From Cyrtodaria siliqua (Eukaryota > Mollusca > Bivalvia > Adapedonta > Hiatellidae): a stretch of 64,000 bases of DNA. The notes under the pieces were generated by a model. It was not told where the DNA came from. It saw nothing but the letters and a program-made list of their open reading frames with translations, and ran no database searches. The stretch is from assembly GCA_037043455.1 (NCBI GenBank), contig JAWPHD010005568.1, forward strand, positions 96,665-160,664, read 5' to 3'. Shown in pieces: positions 22,501 through 32,391 of the stretch (position 1 is the first letter of the stretch; each line of letters opens with the position of its first letter). Both the position numbers and the translations under genes were made by a program.

Positions 22501-25500
22501 TTACCTGTACCTCGTGGCTAAATCTGGTTAAGGTCACACGGCGTGTCAAAGTGCATCCTCAGAAATAGTCGCTACTCACGGCGACTTCAAAGGATTATAG
22601 AAATGGAATAACCCACTCTACCCCGTGTTTAAAATGTGTCATACTGCAGCCGAGGTGCGATTTTGTTTGACCCAATTATCAATCATCAAATGTGTACCGG
22701 TAAGCAGGTTTTCACAAGCATTATTGAATAATAGCCATTTCAAAGTAGGGTGATTCTGCCTTTCTACGACGTCTAAAATATATGTCTTTCAAAATAAAGC
22801 AAAAACTTCATTAATTTTTTATAAAATATTAAATAAAATCCTATAAATATTAGAATAGAATAGAACTGTAACAATACTCCATGTACCAGTCTAAAGTCTA
22901 AACAGCTGGAAGTCACGTGATATTACGTCACGCGATATAAACAACAAATGGAGGGACGATTTTTCACACAATTTATTGAAGTTTTACAACAAACATGCAA
23001 ACATTTATACAAAAACAAGCATCATAATACACTTTATTCATTTATAATTCGAATTAAGTCAATATATTACTTATATGAAGCGAGTAAATTACGAAAAAAT
23101 TGTGTATTATCGGTATTCACAATTTTCTGTCTCGATGTCTGTTCGTCGTCAAGGTTTTTCTTCCCAGGGCCAGACATCGATTTTCTGCAAGAAAAAAAAG
23201 AGTTCTTTTTATTGTTTCCTTATATTGTACGCACCCCCCTTTCGGAAACCGTAAAAGTGGTAAAAAAACTGCGTACTATACAAGGTAAAATACGGTAAGT
23301 AAATTCTAATAAACATGTTTAAAGAAGCTAACATGCCAAATATAGGCAAAATTGGATGACAAAACCATGTATCAAAACTCTATCCAGGTGTTCAGGTCAT
23401 ATAATAATGCATCTGTGCCGATTAAAAGTAAAGGTTTATTAACGAGTTCTAAAAATACCAGTGACTGAATATGGGTAAATGAATTTGACGCTCCAGTTTC
23501 TGAGTTTGGCCTGGCTGGTTAAAACCGTTTATATTGTGTCTAAAGAGTTTGGATTCTCAAATTATGTCAGTTATATATCACGTCATTGTCAGTAGGTTTA
23601 GAAACCGTGTACATATTAGGTAAACTTTGGCTGTTGTTGGCGGGATAGCTGCTTTAAACAATTAAGTTATATAATCTGGTTTATGACAATGCTCAATGCT
23701 GATTGGCTATTGAGGAGTTTTAAGAAAAGCTATAAAACCTCTGACCTAATGGTCTTTCAACCATTAGAACTTCACTTTAAACGATTTTCAACATCGGAAA
23801 ACATCCAAAACAACGATTACTTTATTTTAAGGCAACATTACGTTCAAACAACAAATTAAAACTGTATATTTTCTTTGTTTGGTGCTAGCCCCGTGTGGTT
23901 CCTGGGGGCCCCCGTTTGGTCACGGGGCAAAGAATAGGGCCACTGCAGATCCCTTTAGAGGGGTAGGCAGAGGGGTAGAATCCCCCCAAATTCATGTTCA
24001 TTTTATTATTTTTTGTTCATGTTCATTAAAGGTCTTCATCATGATCCCTGCATTGTTTCAGGTGCTATCTCGCTCACATCAAAAGAGCAGTGGCAGAAAA
24101 ACAATAAACGTGACTCCAGCATAAATGGAGTTTCTAAGATAGAATTTGCAGCAACTCTGCAGTTCAGGGTGAGAAGGTTCTAGACCCATTTTCCATATTT
24201 TATCTCGATGTACATGGAAGATGAGCCTGGCATGTTCATGCCTGTTATCTATGTGTATAAGATACATAAAAAACCATGTCGGATAAAAAATAATTATTAC
24301 CAGCGGGTTTATATTGTGCGAGATCAAAACCTGTTGGTTGGGACTTGAAACACATCAAAACTGCGGACCTACGGCCCTTGGTATCGATGGTCATCAAGTC
24401 CCGCCCGCCGGGTTTTGATCTGGGACAATATAAACCCGCTGAAAATATTTATTTCTTAAATAGTGTGCAGTATATTGTGAGAAAAACCTCTGGAAATCCA
24501 TTATTGCAAGAGTTATTCTATTGGTTTTCCTTACATTAAAAGTTCAGTTTTGAAAATAGATTATGTTCCTTCTTAGCAATGATTTTTATCGATATTTCAC
24601 AATACCCTTAGCTGTATGGACTTATGGGCCCAGTGGATAGCACATTTGACTCCGAATCTGGAGATAACATGTTAGAGTCTCCCCGACATCCCTGGATTTC
24701 TTCAAAAAGACACTCCCTATCCTCCCTATCCGAAAACCGGATGGTCCCATGTATTGGAGTCTAGTTTTATGCCCCCAAAGGGCGGCATATAGTAGTCGCA
24801 CCGTCTGTCAGTCAGTTAGTCTGTATGTCAGTCCATACAATCATTTCTGGTCAATAACTAAGGCATTCCTGTACGGATTTTCAAATAACTTGGCACAAGT
24901 GCTCACCACACGGTCAAGGTCACACTTAGAGGTCAAAAGTAAAATCGTTTCCAGTCAATAACTCTGGCATTCCTGGACGGATTTTCAAATAACTTGGCAC
25001 AAACGCTCACCACAAGACATGTCACGCACAAAAACCAGATCAGTGGCTCCAAGGTCAAAGGCTCTAAGGTCTAGGTCACACTTAGAGGTCAAGGTCAAAA
25101 CCACTTCGGGGCATTTGTCCCTTACAATGACATTTCTTGTTCAAGCATGTTAAAGAACCATGGGAATCTATTCAGTAGTAACAAAAGGTTTATTGTTTCT
25201 TGATTCCTATCCTTCCCCTCTCTCTGGCGCGGCTCGAAATAAACAGTGTTGATGAGCTGTTAAACAGCAAATGCCATGTGCCCCATTATTGCAATTTGTC
25301 CCATTAACAGCTTCAGTTAACTTTTTTATTATTTAATATTTATTTTCCATATTACAGATCTCTGTACCAACAGACAAGGCAGTGACACTTTGTGAACACT
25401 TGCTCAATGCCACCAAGGATGTGGACACGAGGCTCACTGGGCTGGGGGCCAGGGACAGTCTGAGACTCGAGGCTGGTCTCTGTCTCTATGGCAACGACAT

Positions 25501-28500
25501 AGACGAGGACACCACACCCATAGAGGCAACACTGGCATGGACTATAGGTTTGTATGCAGTTTTGCCTTCCACATACATAGAGCCAACACTCTTATTGACT
25601 ATGTGGTGTTCTATTTATCACATAGCTCCTTTTATGATACCTCACATAAAAAGCCCAGGCTCAAGACAGCAAAGTGTAATTTCTTACTATCTGATTCGAG
25701 GGTGATATAGCAGGGTGATAGCAAAAACATTATCGCATGCGTAGCTTTGGTGTGTGTTGGTATGCATACTGTTTCGGCGATGTCATCAGCTCAGTATGGG
25801 GAAATTGCTATTTTTTAACTCATCATAACTTCAAAAGAAATTTACCGATTTCAATAGACTACCACTCATTTTCTTAAGTTATTTCCTATCCAATGATATA
25901 ACTTTCATAGCAACTTTTTGAACAAAATAAAATTATCTGGAAAAGTGAAATCTGTACTGAAAATGAACCTTATTTTGGTCCGAGTGGATTTCGGTATAAG
26001 AACATATCACATTCATGAGAGGGTGATAGTAAGAATGTTCACCCTTCACTCTCTCATGAATGTGATATTTATATAATGTCACATAGCGTCATACATATTC
26101 AGAAAGCCTGCCTTAACCTGACATCATTGACATATAACACTAATATATTCATATTTACATCATGGCTTTATTACACTCACTGGTCTATGGGATAAATGTA
26201 ATATATATACGTTATGATATACCAGTACATGCTTTTGCACATTTTCAGGTAAAAGAAGAAAAGTAGAGAAAGGATTTCCCGGGGCAGATATAATTTTGAA
26301 CCAAATAAAAGAAAAACCTAAGACTAGGCGTGTTGGACTTACATCAAAAGGAGCACCAGCTAGAGGTAAGTTACAAGGATATGTACTACTTTGCAAATAT
26401 AATTTGATAATACAGTATCATTTTGCCATTAAACCTGCTGCATATAACTAAATGTAATGAAATTTTGAGATTTTTAGCTCTACTGGCCTTTTTGCTCTAT
26501 GCCATGATCTTTTGTCCATGTCCGTCGTTCGTTAACTTTTTGATATCAACACTCTAGCACCTTCGTTTTTCATCCGATCTTTACCAAACTTTACCGGATT
26601 AATAATATCAATAAAAGCTCGGACGAGTTCGAAAACCAGCCATATCGTACCAGTAACACCAGAGTTTTTGCCCTTGAATTAACGAAAATTGTTATATTTT
26701 GTCTTGTCAACATTCTTGCGGCTCCATTTTGCATCCTACCTTTACCAAATTTTGCCAGGTTGTTGATATCGATCGGTCAAGTTTGTAAACCAGCCAGTTC
26801 GGACTAGTAACAGCGGAGTTATGGCCCTTGATGTAGCTAAAGAAATTATATTTTGCCTCAAAACGATAGGGCCTTCAGTTTCATCCAATCTTTTTCAAAC
26901 TTTACCAGATTGTTGATATAAATGAAAGCTTGGACAAGTTCGAAAACCAACCAGTTTGTACCAATTACAAAACAGTTATGGCCCGTGATTTAGTTAAAAT
27001 TGCTATATTTTGCCTCGTTGACACGATAGGGCCTTAATTTTTCATCCGATCTTTATCAAACTCTATCAGATTGTTAATATCAATGAAATCTCGGACAAGT
27101 TCGAAAACCAGCCAGATTGGACCATTTACACCAGAGTTACGGCCCTTGATTTTCTGAAATATGCTATAATTTGGCCTCGTTAACACGATAGGGCCTTCAA
27201 TTTTCATCCGATCTTTTCCTAACTTTACCAGATTGTTGATGTCAATGAAAGCTCGGATGATTTTAAAAACCTGTCAGATTGGACCAGTAACACTAGAGTT
27301 ATGGCCCTTGATTTAGTTCTAAAATGCTGTATTTTGCCCCGTTAATACAAAATGGCCTTCATTTAGCCAGATTTTAATGAAACTTTGTAGGGCTGATCAG
27401 TATCAAGCTGTACATATCGTCACCGTGTTCTCGTTGAATGATATTTGGCAGAGTTATGGCCCTTTAAAGGTTTTCATACACAAACTTTTTCCAGACTAGT
27501 CTCATTTGAACGTCTGGTTGGATTTCAACGAATCTTGGCGGGGATGATGAGTACCATGCTTGGTTGCGCCTGCTGTTCCGGTTGAATGATTTTTATGGCC
27601 CCTAATACATAAACTTTATTTTTAACCAGTAGAGCGTCCACAGGCCCTCTTGTTTTTCATTTCTCTTCATTATTGTACTGTACAATATGTTTTATATATA
27701 AGTATATAATTGGTGCAATAGAAACACTACCTGGTAGTAGTAGTAATAGGCAAAAAAAATGTGCTACGAAATTTTCAAATTATTTATAATGAGTTGTAAA
27801 TATGCAAGTAAATAGGTTATTAACTGGGGTAGGTGTGCCTCTTTGTGATATTGGCCCGAGATAGCCATTTGAGGCCCGAGAGCTTAGCCTCATATGGCTG
27901 ACGAGGGCAAATGTCACAAAGAGGCACACCTACCCCAGTTAATGACCTGTTTATTACATGTGTAACCAAAACACTATTATTTTGGATAGATTATTAGATC
28001 TAAATTGCGCAAAATCATTTTAAATACCTTTTATCTACTTGTGTATTTTTTTTTTTTAATATGACTCTTTATTTAGATCCATTTTTATTCATTGATTTAC
28101 AAGAATAAAATAAACGTATGACGTTAATATAATAGGATGTGCCATTTGAAATCGGCAATTCGGTACCTTGTTTCCAAAACACCAATTCACCCCACTTAAT
28201 AAAAATTACACAGAAACGTTTCTGACGTAATCTTTGTAACAAAATCATCATTATGGTGACGTTGTCTTTGCCAGTGACGTTTTATACCACGTCATTGACT
28301 TTTGAGCTTGTAGAAGAAAGGAAATTTCAAATGGCATTTGGTTTCGCAAATATAATTTAAGGATAAAAAGGTAGGAGATTATTTTTTATTTCACATACTG
28401 TACAGTACAGTACAGTACAGTACTGTACAGTATGTATTGTTTCCTGCATGACTTTTATTTAAAATGTAATTGAGACCCGAATGGCAGTATACTGGTCGGG

Positions 28501-31500
28501 GGCCACTTTCGTTTTTGTACCGCTTCTTTACTTTTTGGTTGTTTCTTATTTCCAATCGTCTGTGCTAAACGTCTGTCGATAAGTAACATCGCGCTAGCAA
28601 TTTTCATTGTAAAAACAGTTTTTAAATGAAAATGACGGAAACTGGGCTTAGACGGAAACTGGTCCCTAAACAGTATATAGTATAATAGGTTGTTGAAGAC
28701 ATTTCGATCAAAAACAACGAGTTGATATAAATGTACATGTACTGTATAATTTAATAGGTTAAATCTATCACACAATCGGCAACATTTTCAACATCTCCGA
28801 GGCAGTTACACATTTTTTTCACGTCATATTGTAGGGTGATGTAGACCGAGTCGTTCTTGTTTTCACAATTTCACTATTTAATGTCCGTCCTGATCTTTGT
28901 TCGGCTACTAACGATCTCATGCGTGTACTCAGAGGGTAGCGAGCATTCTGGCTGCCATTTTCAATCGTCGCAGTTGTCGTTGGATGCACGTGCCGATGCA
29001 CGATATGACTGGTTCGTGGTCGATTATTACAAATATATCTACAATTTAATGCTAAATGTATGTAACGCAGTCTAGATTTAATATGGATTTTCGGCCCGCC
29101 ATATGGGTTTTTTGGCCCTTCATATGGATTTTTGGCCCACTTTCACGCGCTTATCTAATATGACCCCAGAGACAATGCCTGTATTACACGAAAAACATGC
29201 CGTTTTTGTTACTATATAGTAACACATGTAATAATGCAGAAAAACTGGATGCTGTGATTAAAAAAGCAAGATTGCCGTGTGTCCCTTACAACATGTGCAG
29301 TGTGATGTAGAATCAGTTTTTGGCGCCTCTGCTTATGCCGTGGTGCGTCGTCCGTCCGTCTGTACATTTTTAGCTCTACTAATCAGAGATCAGCAGAGCT
29401 TATGCCGTGGTGCGGCGTCCGTCGTCCGTCCGTCTGTCCGTCCGTCTGTTAACTTTTATTTGTAGCGACTACTCCTCTGAAACTACTGGATGGATATTCA
29501 TACAACTTTACAGAAATGTTGCCCATGTAGTCTAGTTGATCCAAGCAAAAATTCATGTTGATGTGAAATCCAAGATGGCCGCCAAAGCTAAAAATAGATT
29601 TTTTAAATTCAAGTTTGTAGCGACTACTTCTTGAAAACTATAAGTGATATTGATATGGGACTTTTTCTAAAATGATCAGCATGACATGATGTTGGTCCTT
29701 GTCGAAAATCGTTTTGATTCGACGTTAAACGTGGCTGCCAGCGGCCATCTTTGTTTACATAGAGTTATATAGTAAAAACTTGTAGCGACTACTCCTCTGA
29801 AACTACTAGGCGGATTTTCATGAAACTTCACAGGAATGTTGCTCATGATGTCTAAATGATCCTAGCAAAATTTCAGGTCGGCCGGATATTCAAGATGGCT
29901 GCCACGGCTAAAAATAGATTTTTAAAAAATAAGTTTGTAGCGACTACTTCTTGAAAACTATAAGTGATATTGATATGGGACTTTTTCTAAAATGATCAGC
30001 ATGACATGATGGTTATTCGAGTCGAACATTATTTTGATTCGACATTAAACATGGCTGCCAGTGGCCATCTTTGTTTACATAGAGTTATATAATGAAAACT
30101 TGTAGCGACTACTCCTCTGAAACTACTTGACGGATTTTCATGAAACTTCACAGAAATGTTGCTCTTGATGTCTAATTGATCCTAGCAAAATTTCAGGTCG
30201 GCCGGAAATTCAAGATGGCCGCCATGGCTAAAAATAGATTTTCAAAATACAAGTTTGTAGCGACTACTTCTTGAAAACTATAAGTGATATTGATATGGGA
30301 CTTTTTCTAAAGACATGATGTTGGTCCTTGTCGAAAATCGTTTTGATTCGACGTTAAACATGGCTGCCAGCGGCCATCTTTGTTTACATAGAGTTATATA
30401 ATGAAAACTTGTAGCGACTACTCCTCTGAAACTACTTTACGGATTTTCATAAAACTTCACAGGAATGTTGCTCTTGATGTCTAATTGATCCTAGCAAAAT
30501 TTCAGGTCGGCCGGAAATTCAAGATGGCCGCCACGGCTAAAAATAGATTTAAAAAAAATAAAATTGTAGCGACGACTTCTTGAAAACTTTAAGAGATATT
30601 GATATGGGACTTTTTCTAAAATGATCAGCATGACATGATGGTTATCCGAGTTGAACATTATTTTGATTCGACATTAAACATGGCTGCCAGTGGCCATCTT
30701 TGTTTACATAGAGTTATATAATGAAAACTTGTAGCGACTACTCCTCTGAAAGTACTTGGACGGATTTTCATGAAACTTCACAGAAATGTTGCTCTTGATG
30801 TCTAATTGATCCTAGCAAAATTTCAGGTCGGCCGGAAATTTAAGATGGCCGCCACGGCTAAAAATAGATTTTCAAAAATCAAGTTTGTAGTCACTACTTC
30901 CTGAAATCAAAATCAATCAGTAGAGCTTCAAGGTCATTGACCTCTTGTTTTTTGTGGCGACTATTCCTTTGAAGCTACTTGATGGATTTTCATGAAACTT
31001 CACAGGAATGTTGCTCTCGATGTCTAGTTGATCCTAACAAAAATTCAGGTCAGCTGGAATTTCAAGATGGCCGCCACAACTAAAAATAGATTTTAAAAAT
31101 GTGATTTTGTGGCGACAACTTCTCAAAAACCTTAAGTGATATTGATTTGGAACGTTTACCAAAATGACTGGCACGACATGTAGTTGATCCTAACCAAAGT
31201 TTATTTTGATTGGATGTCAAACATGGCCGCCAATGGCCATCTTTGTTTACATAGAGTTATATAGGAAAAACTTGTGGCAACTACTTCTCTGAAACTGCTT
31301 GACAGAATTCCAAGATAGCCGCCACGGCTAAAAATAGATTTTAAAAATGTGATTTTTTGGCGCCTACTTCTCAAAAACCGTAAGTGATATTGATTTGAGA
31401 CCTTTACCGAAATGACTGGCACGACATGAAGTTCGTCCTAACCAAAATTCATTTTGATTGGATGTCAAACATGACCGCCAGAGGCCATTTTTGTTTACAT

Positions 31501-32391
31501 AGAGTTATATAGGGAAAACTTGTGGCGACTACTCCTCTGAAACTACCTGATGGAATTTCATGGAACTTGACAGGAATATTGCTCTTGATGTCTAGTTAAT
31601 CCTAGCAAAAATTCAGGTCGGTAGGAAATTCAAGATGGCCACCATGGCTAAGAATAGATTTTTAAAAAACTAATTTGTAGCAACTACTTGGGACTTTTTC
31701 TAAAATGATCAGCATGGCATGATGTTGTTGAAAATTATTTTGATTCAATATTAAACATGGCTGCCAGTGGCCATCTTTGTTTGCATAGAGTTTTATAGTA
31801 AAAACTTTTCGTAGTGACTACTCCTCTGAAACTACTTGACAGATTTTCATGAAACTTCACTGGAAGGCTGGTCTAGCTGTCAAAACCTATCAGTAGAGCT
31901 TCAAGGTCATTGACCTCTTGTTCAGTTTTCATTACTGCATGGCCTTTTTAGGTACCTAGTGCTACTCTAAAAAAAAAAATCAAAAAACTCAAAATAAAGC
32001 TTTTTGTGATTTGAAAGCAAGAGTAAACTAAAAGAAAACATTCTTTTTGCTTTGATTATCCAAATTTTAAAAAACTATACTCAAAATTAGATCTGACTGC
32101 CTGGCCTGATACATGTACATATGAAATGGGATATACATTTTCAACTATTAATTTTGCCTTCAACTTACAGGTGGTACACAGATTTATGATGAATCAGGAG
32201 ACAAGGTCATTGGCAAGGTCACCAGTGGATGTCCTTCACCTTCACTCAAATATAACGTTGCCATGGGTTATGTGGAATCAGCTTTTTTCAAACCAGGGAC
32301 AAAAGTAAAATTCTCTGTGCGTAACAAATTGATTGATGCAGTTGTTGCCAAAATGCCATTTGTGCCAGCAAATTATTATCATGGAAAATAA
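13518..32391 (+). CDS. AMT: Aminomethyltransferase, mitochondrial (glycine cleavage T-protein), 8 exons
   Basis: The enzyme transfers the methylene carbon of the aminomethyl group carried on lipoylated H-protein to tetrahydrofolate and releases ammonia, one step of mitochondrial glycine cleavage. Eight exons (13518-13598, 16775-16969, 18279-18461, 19160-19238, 21834-21979, 25358-25547, 26249-26365, 32171-32391) join in frame to 1,212 nt, or 403 residues plus stop, the usual animal length. All seven introns are GT-AG with compatible phases. Motifs in order: an Arg/Lys-rich, acid-free presequence (1-27); LYDFH and [15 protein letters not shown] (about 34-56); [14 protein letters not shown] (about 120-127, including the proposed catalytic Asp region); [16 protein letters not shown] (about 218-228); [19 protein letters not shown] (exon 6); TSGCPSPSL; and a C-terminal [10 protein letters not shown]. 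There are no frameshifts or stops, so it looks functional. Most of the 18.9-kb length is intronic repeats. Confidence 0.96.
13769..16038. mobile_element. 2.27-kb inverted-repeat element in AMT intron 1
   Basis: Left end TAGGGGCAATCCGGGTAAAT plus 'acggac'; the complement of the right end reads TAGGGGCAATCCGAGTAAAT plus 'acggac', i.e. 26 bp with one mismatch. The motif 'aaatacggac' or 'aaatccggac' recurs inside both arms (13787, 13973, 14004, 14043, and complements near 15590 and 15990). It contains another element at 14388-15190. The short ORFs on both strands show no domain, so it is non-autonomous as far as I can see. Confidence 0.7.
14388..15190. mobile_element. Element nested in the intron-1 element
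   Basis: The left end 'cttactcgtcgggggccact' and 'ttccgtc' pairs imperfectly with the right end '...gacggaaactggcctctaaa' and 'gagtaag'. A 25-bp phrase 'ttttagataactttataagc' occurs just outside it on both sides (14292 and 15219), either a flanking duplication or part of the host element. A short relative with the same right half lies at 28487-28680. Confidence 0.55.
16775..16969 (+). CDS. AMT: AMT exon 2
   Basis: The acceptor 'cttgtttcag' precedes it and donor GTATTT follows. 65 codons, phase 0 at both ends. It encodes the N-terminal folate-domain motifs [19 protein letters not shown] and [11 protein letters not shown], which are diagnostic of T-protein. Confidence 0.95.
17178..18112 (+). 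repeat. ATGCCCCC-ended tandem-cored element in AMT intron 2
   Basis: Begins ATGCCCCCGAAAC, followed by 'caccgtccgtccgc', and closes TTCGGGGGCAT at 18075-18085 and then 'gatatttcttgttta'. The core has about six units of 140-162 bp (one 91-bp deleted unit) marked by 'aacttggcacaagtg.tcacc' near 17273, 17435, 17597, 17689, 17828 and 17968, with 'aaggtcaaggtcacact' in each full unit. The 216-codon frame 17276-17926 is an artefact of repeat units whose length keeps the frame open. Confidence 0.7.
18279..18461 (+). CDS. AMT: AMT exon 3
   Basis: Acceptor 'cttctactgccag', donor GTATGT; 61 codons, phase 0. It encodes [31 protein letters not shown] and LYVVSNAGC. The Asp-Asp of GGIIDDL is at the position of the Asp proposed to start catalysis in human T-protein. 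Confidence 0.95.
18462..19159 (+). other. AMT intron 3, nothing recognised
   Basis: About 700 bases of AT-rich intron without identifiable repeats or RNA genes. Confidence 0.5.
19160..19238 (+). CDS. AMT: AMT exon 4
   Basis: Acceptor 'ctggcattttag', donor GTAAGT at 19239; 79 nt, leaving phase 1. It encodes the segment ending GLIALQG. Its last bases, 'ttgcagg', and donor are also the start of a 76-bp tandem repeat that copies the donor site many times in the following intron (see 19235-20920). Confidence 0.92.
19235..20920 (+). repeat. 76-bp minisatellite starting at the AMT exon-4 donor
   Basis: Units begin with 'cagggtaagtactcatgtaa' (or 'cagggtaaatactc') at 19235, 19311, 19387, 19463, 19539, 19615 and 19691. 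The seventh is split by the insertion 19699-20627, and further units start at 20699, 20775 and 20851. Units are nearly identical, so the array is young. Each carries a copy of the exon-4 5' splice site (seven GTAAGT, three GTAAAT, counting the split unit as GTAAGT) and an upstream 'gtgtataccag' that resembles a 3' splice site. Confidence 0.9.
19699..20627. mobile_element. 929-bp TIR element with TAA duplication (Harbinger-like MITE)
   Basis: Left end AGCCCAGGTCACACCTACAC and 'gttct'; the complement of the right end is AGCCTAGGTCACACCTACAC and 'gttct'. It is flanked by TAA on both sides (19696-19698 and 20628-20630) within a minisatellite unit, so the insertion boundaries are certain. A 3-bp TWA duplication is typical of PIF/Harbinger transposons. 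The interior is built from many short 'cacgttct'/'agaacgtg' motifs and has no transposase. Confidence 0.85.
21042..21530 (+). repeat. Tandem duplication of ~230 bp in AMT intron 4
   Basis: 'ccatactagtcttatacaca' at 21042 and 'ccatactggtcttatacaca' at 21271 start two copies that share 'gggccccacaccc.aatgtc', 'gcccaccgggagct.gactt' and 'ggttttacccaggaaaaatg'. The second copy has about 30 extra bases near 21405-21435. Confidence 0.8.
21834..21979 (+). CDS. AMT: AMT exon 5
   Basis: Acceptor 'gccattcatcag', donor GTAACA; 146 nt entering in phase 1 and leaving in phase 0. It encodes the segment from GPGVVQVLQ to LPFMTT and the conserved [11 protein letters not shown] motif of the GcvT family. Confidence 0.94.
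22065..23297. mobile_element. 1.23-kb TIR element in AMT intron 5
   Basis: Left end TACCGTATTTTACCTTGTAT and 'agtacgcaccc'; the complement of the right end is TACCGTATTTTACCTTGTAT and 'agtacgc', i.e. about 27 perfect terminal inverted bases. Further 'gtacgcacccccctttc'-like segments lie just inside each end (22086-22120 and 23227-23245). No transposase; internal ORFs up to 152 codons have no recognisable domain and the longest straddles AMT exon 5. Confidence 0.75.
23298..24300 (+). other. AMT intron 5, middle part
   Basis: About 1 kb with no repeat I can define. A GC-rich patch at 23884-23985 ('gggggcccccgtttggtcac') stands out from the AT-rich surroundings and may be part of a dispersed repeat. 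No exon: nothing here is needed for AMT continuity. Confidence 0.4.
24301..24441. mobile_element. 141-bp hairpin MITE
   Basis: CAGCGGGTTTATATTGT at 24301 pairs with ACAATATAAACCCGCTG ending at 24441, and 'gatcaaaacc' (24322) pairs with 'ggttttgatc' (24411). Arms are about 30 bp with a short internal mismatch. Confidence 0.7.
24625..25265 (+). mobile_element. tRNA-derived SINE split by a later insertion
   Basis: The left part (24625-24768) has a tRNA-like head with box-A-like 'gtggatagcaca' and degenerate box B, then 'agacactccctatcctccct' and 'atggtcccatgtattgg'. The right part (25140-25265) resumes with 'catgttaaagaaccatggga', 'ttcccctctctctggcgcgg' and 'gtgttgatgagctgttaaac'. In the antisense SINE at 3634-3950 these two parts are adjacent and in the same order. 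The intervening 24769-25140 is the ATGCCCCC element, so one repeat inserted into the other. Confidence 0.75.
24769..25140 (+). repeat. ATGCCCCC-ended element inserted in a SINE
   Basis: Begins ATGCCCCCAAAGGGCGGCAT, has 'caccgtctgtcagtcagt', a core with about two units marked 'aacttggcacaa.', and closes CTTCGGGGCAT then 'gacatttcttgtt'. Same family as 17178-18112 but with fewer core units. Because it interrupts a SINE, its outer ends can be placed near 24765 and 25141. Confidence 0.75.
25358..25547 (+). CDS. AMT: AMT exon 6
   Basis: Acceptor 'ttccatattacag', donor GTTTGT (weak but the frame requires it); 190 nt, leaving phase 1. It encodes [20 protein letters not shown] and the following [17 protein letters not shown], the strongest family signature in the protein. 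Confidence 0.96.
25548..26003 (+). other. AMT intron 6, nothing recognised
   Basis: The exon-6 frame runs on as an ORF to 25705 but this is past the donor. No repeat recognised before the hairpin at 26004. Confidence 0.45.
26004..26068. repeat. Small perfect-arm hairpin in AMT intron 6
   Basis: 'atatcacattcatgagag' (26004) pairs with 'ctctcatgaatgtgatat' (26051-26068), and 'gggtga' pairs with 'tcaccc' further in, with a loop of roughly 15 bases. Confidence 0.7.
26249..26365 (+). CDS. AMT: AMT exon 7
   Basis: Acceptor 'gcacattttcag', donor GTAAGT; 117 nt, phase 1 at both ends. It encodes [17 protein letters not shown] and [11 protein letters not shown], matching the start of the C-terminal GcvT barrel domain. 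Confidence 0.92.
26477..27655 (+). repeat. AGCTCTACTGG-ended tandem-cored element in AMT intron 7
   Basis: Left end AGCTCTACTGG, right end CCAGTAGAGC then 'gtccacaggccctcttgttt'. The core holds about six units of 140-165 bp with 'tcatccgatctttaccaaac', 'aagttcgaaaaccagccag' and 'gagttatggcccttga'. The last part (27400-27600) switches to the unit type found in the element at 6229-7790, read in the opposite orientation, so this is a mosaic of two cores. Confidence 0.7.
27810..27953. mobile_element. Hairpin element with 29-bp perfect arms
   Basis: Positions 27820-27848 (TTAACTGGGGTAGGTGTGCC and on) and 27914-27942 are perfect inverted copies, and about ten more flanking bases pair imperfectly ('aataggtta'/'tgacctgtt'). 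A second, shorter inverted pair ('ggcccgag', 'atagccatt..atatggct') sits in the loop. No ORF. It would form a long stem in the AMT pre-mRNA. Confidence 0.75.
28394..28434. repeat. (GTACA)n palindromic microsatellite
   Basis: A 41-bp run of 'tacag' units that is close to self-complementary overall ('catactgtacag' at one end, 'ctgtacagtatg' at the other). Confidence 0.8.
28487..28680. mobile_element. Short relative of the 14388-15190 element
   Basis: It shares 'gtcgggggccactttc' at its left with 14393-14410, and 'ctttttggttgtttcttatt', 'cgtctg.cgataagtaacat' and 'gacggaaactgggctt.gac' with 15040-15170. It looks like an internally deleted copy of the same family, in AMT intron 7. Confidence 0.65.
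28685..29081 (+). other. AMT intron 7 stretch, nothing recognised
   Basis: Two short overlapping ORFs on opposite strands here have no domain features. No repeats identified. Confidence 0.4.
29082..29142 (+). repeat. Three ~20-bp direct repeats
   Basis: 'atatggattttcggcccgcc', 'atatgggttttttggccctt' and 'atatggatttttggcccact' follow one another directly. Confidence 0.75.
29369..31922 (+). repeat. 2.5-kb tandem-cored element(s) in AMT intron 7
   Basis: Left 'tttttagctctact' (29369), then a pyrimidine-rich 'cgtccgtcgtccgtccgtct' run. Units of roughly 310 bp start 'gtagcgactactcctctgaa' near 29464, 29782, 30100, 30410 and 30731 and contain 'aattcaagatggccgccac' and 'gccatctttgtttacataga'. A first end 'cagtagagcttcaaggtcat' plus 'tgacctcttgtt' is at 30918-30953 and a second at 31886-31921, so two elements, or one element with an internal end, lie head to tail. 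No coding capacity. Confidence 0.75.
32171..32391 (+). CDS. AMT: AMT exon 8 (stop codon)
   Basis: Acceptor 'cttcaacttacag' after a 5.8-kb intron; 221 nt ending in TAA at 32389-32391. It encodes the C-terminal barrel with [22 protein letters not shown] and the terminal [10 protein letters not shown] motif. Confidence 0.95.

Noticed and set aside
24061..24124. Possible extra AMT exon after 'ttgtttcag'
   Set aside because: AMT exons 5 and 6 join in phase with complete family coverage; nothing is missing there.
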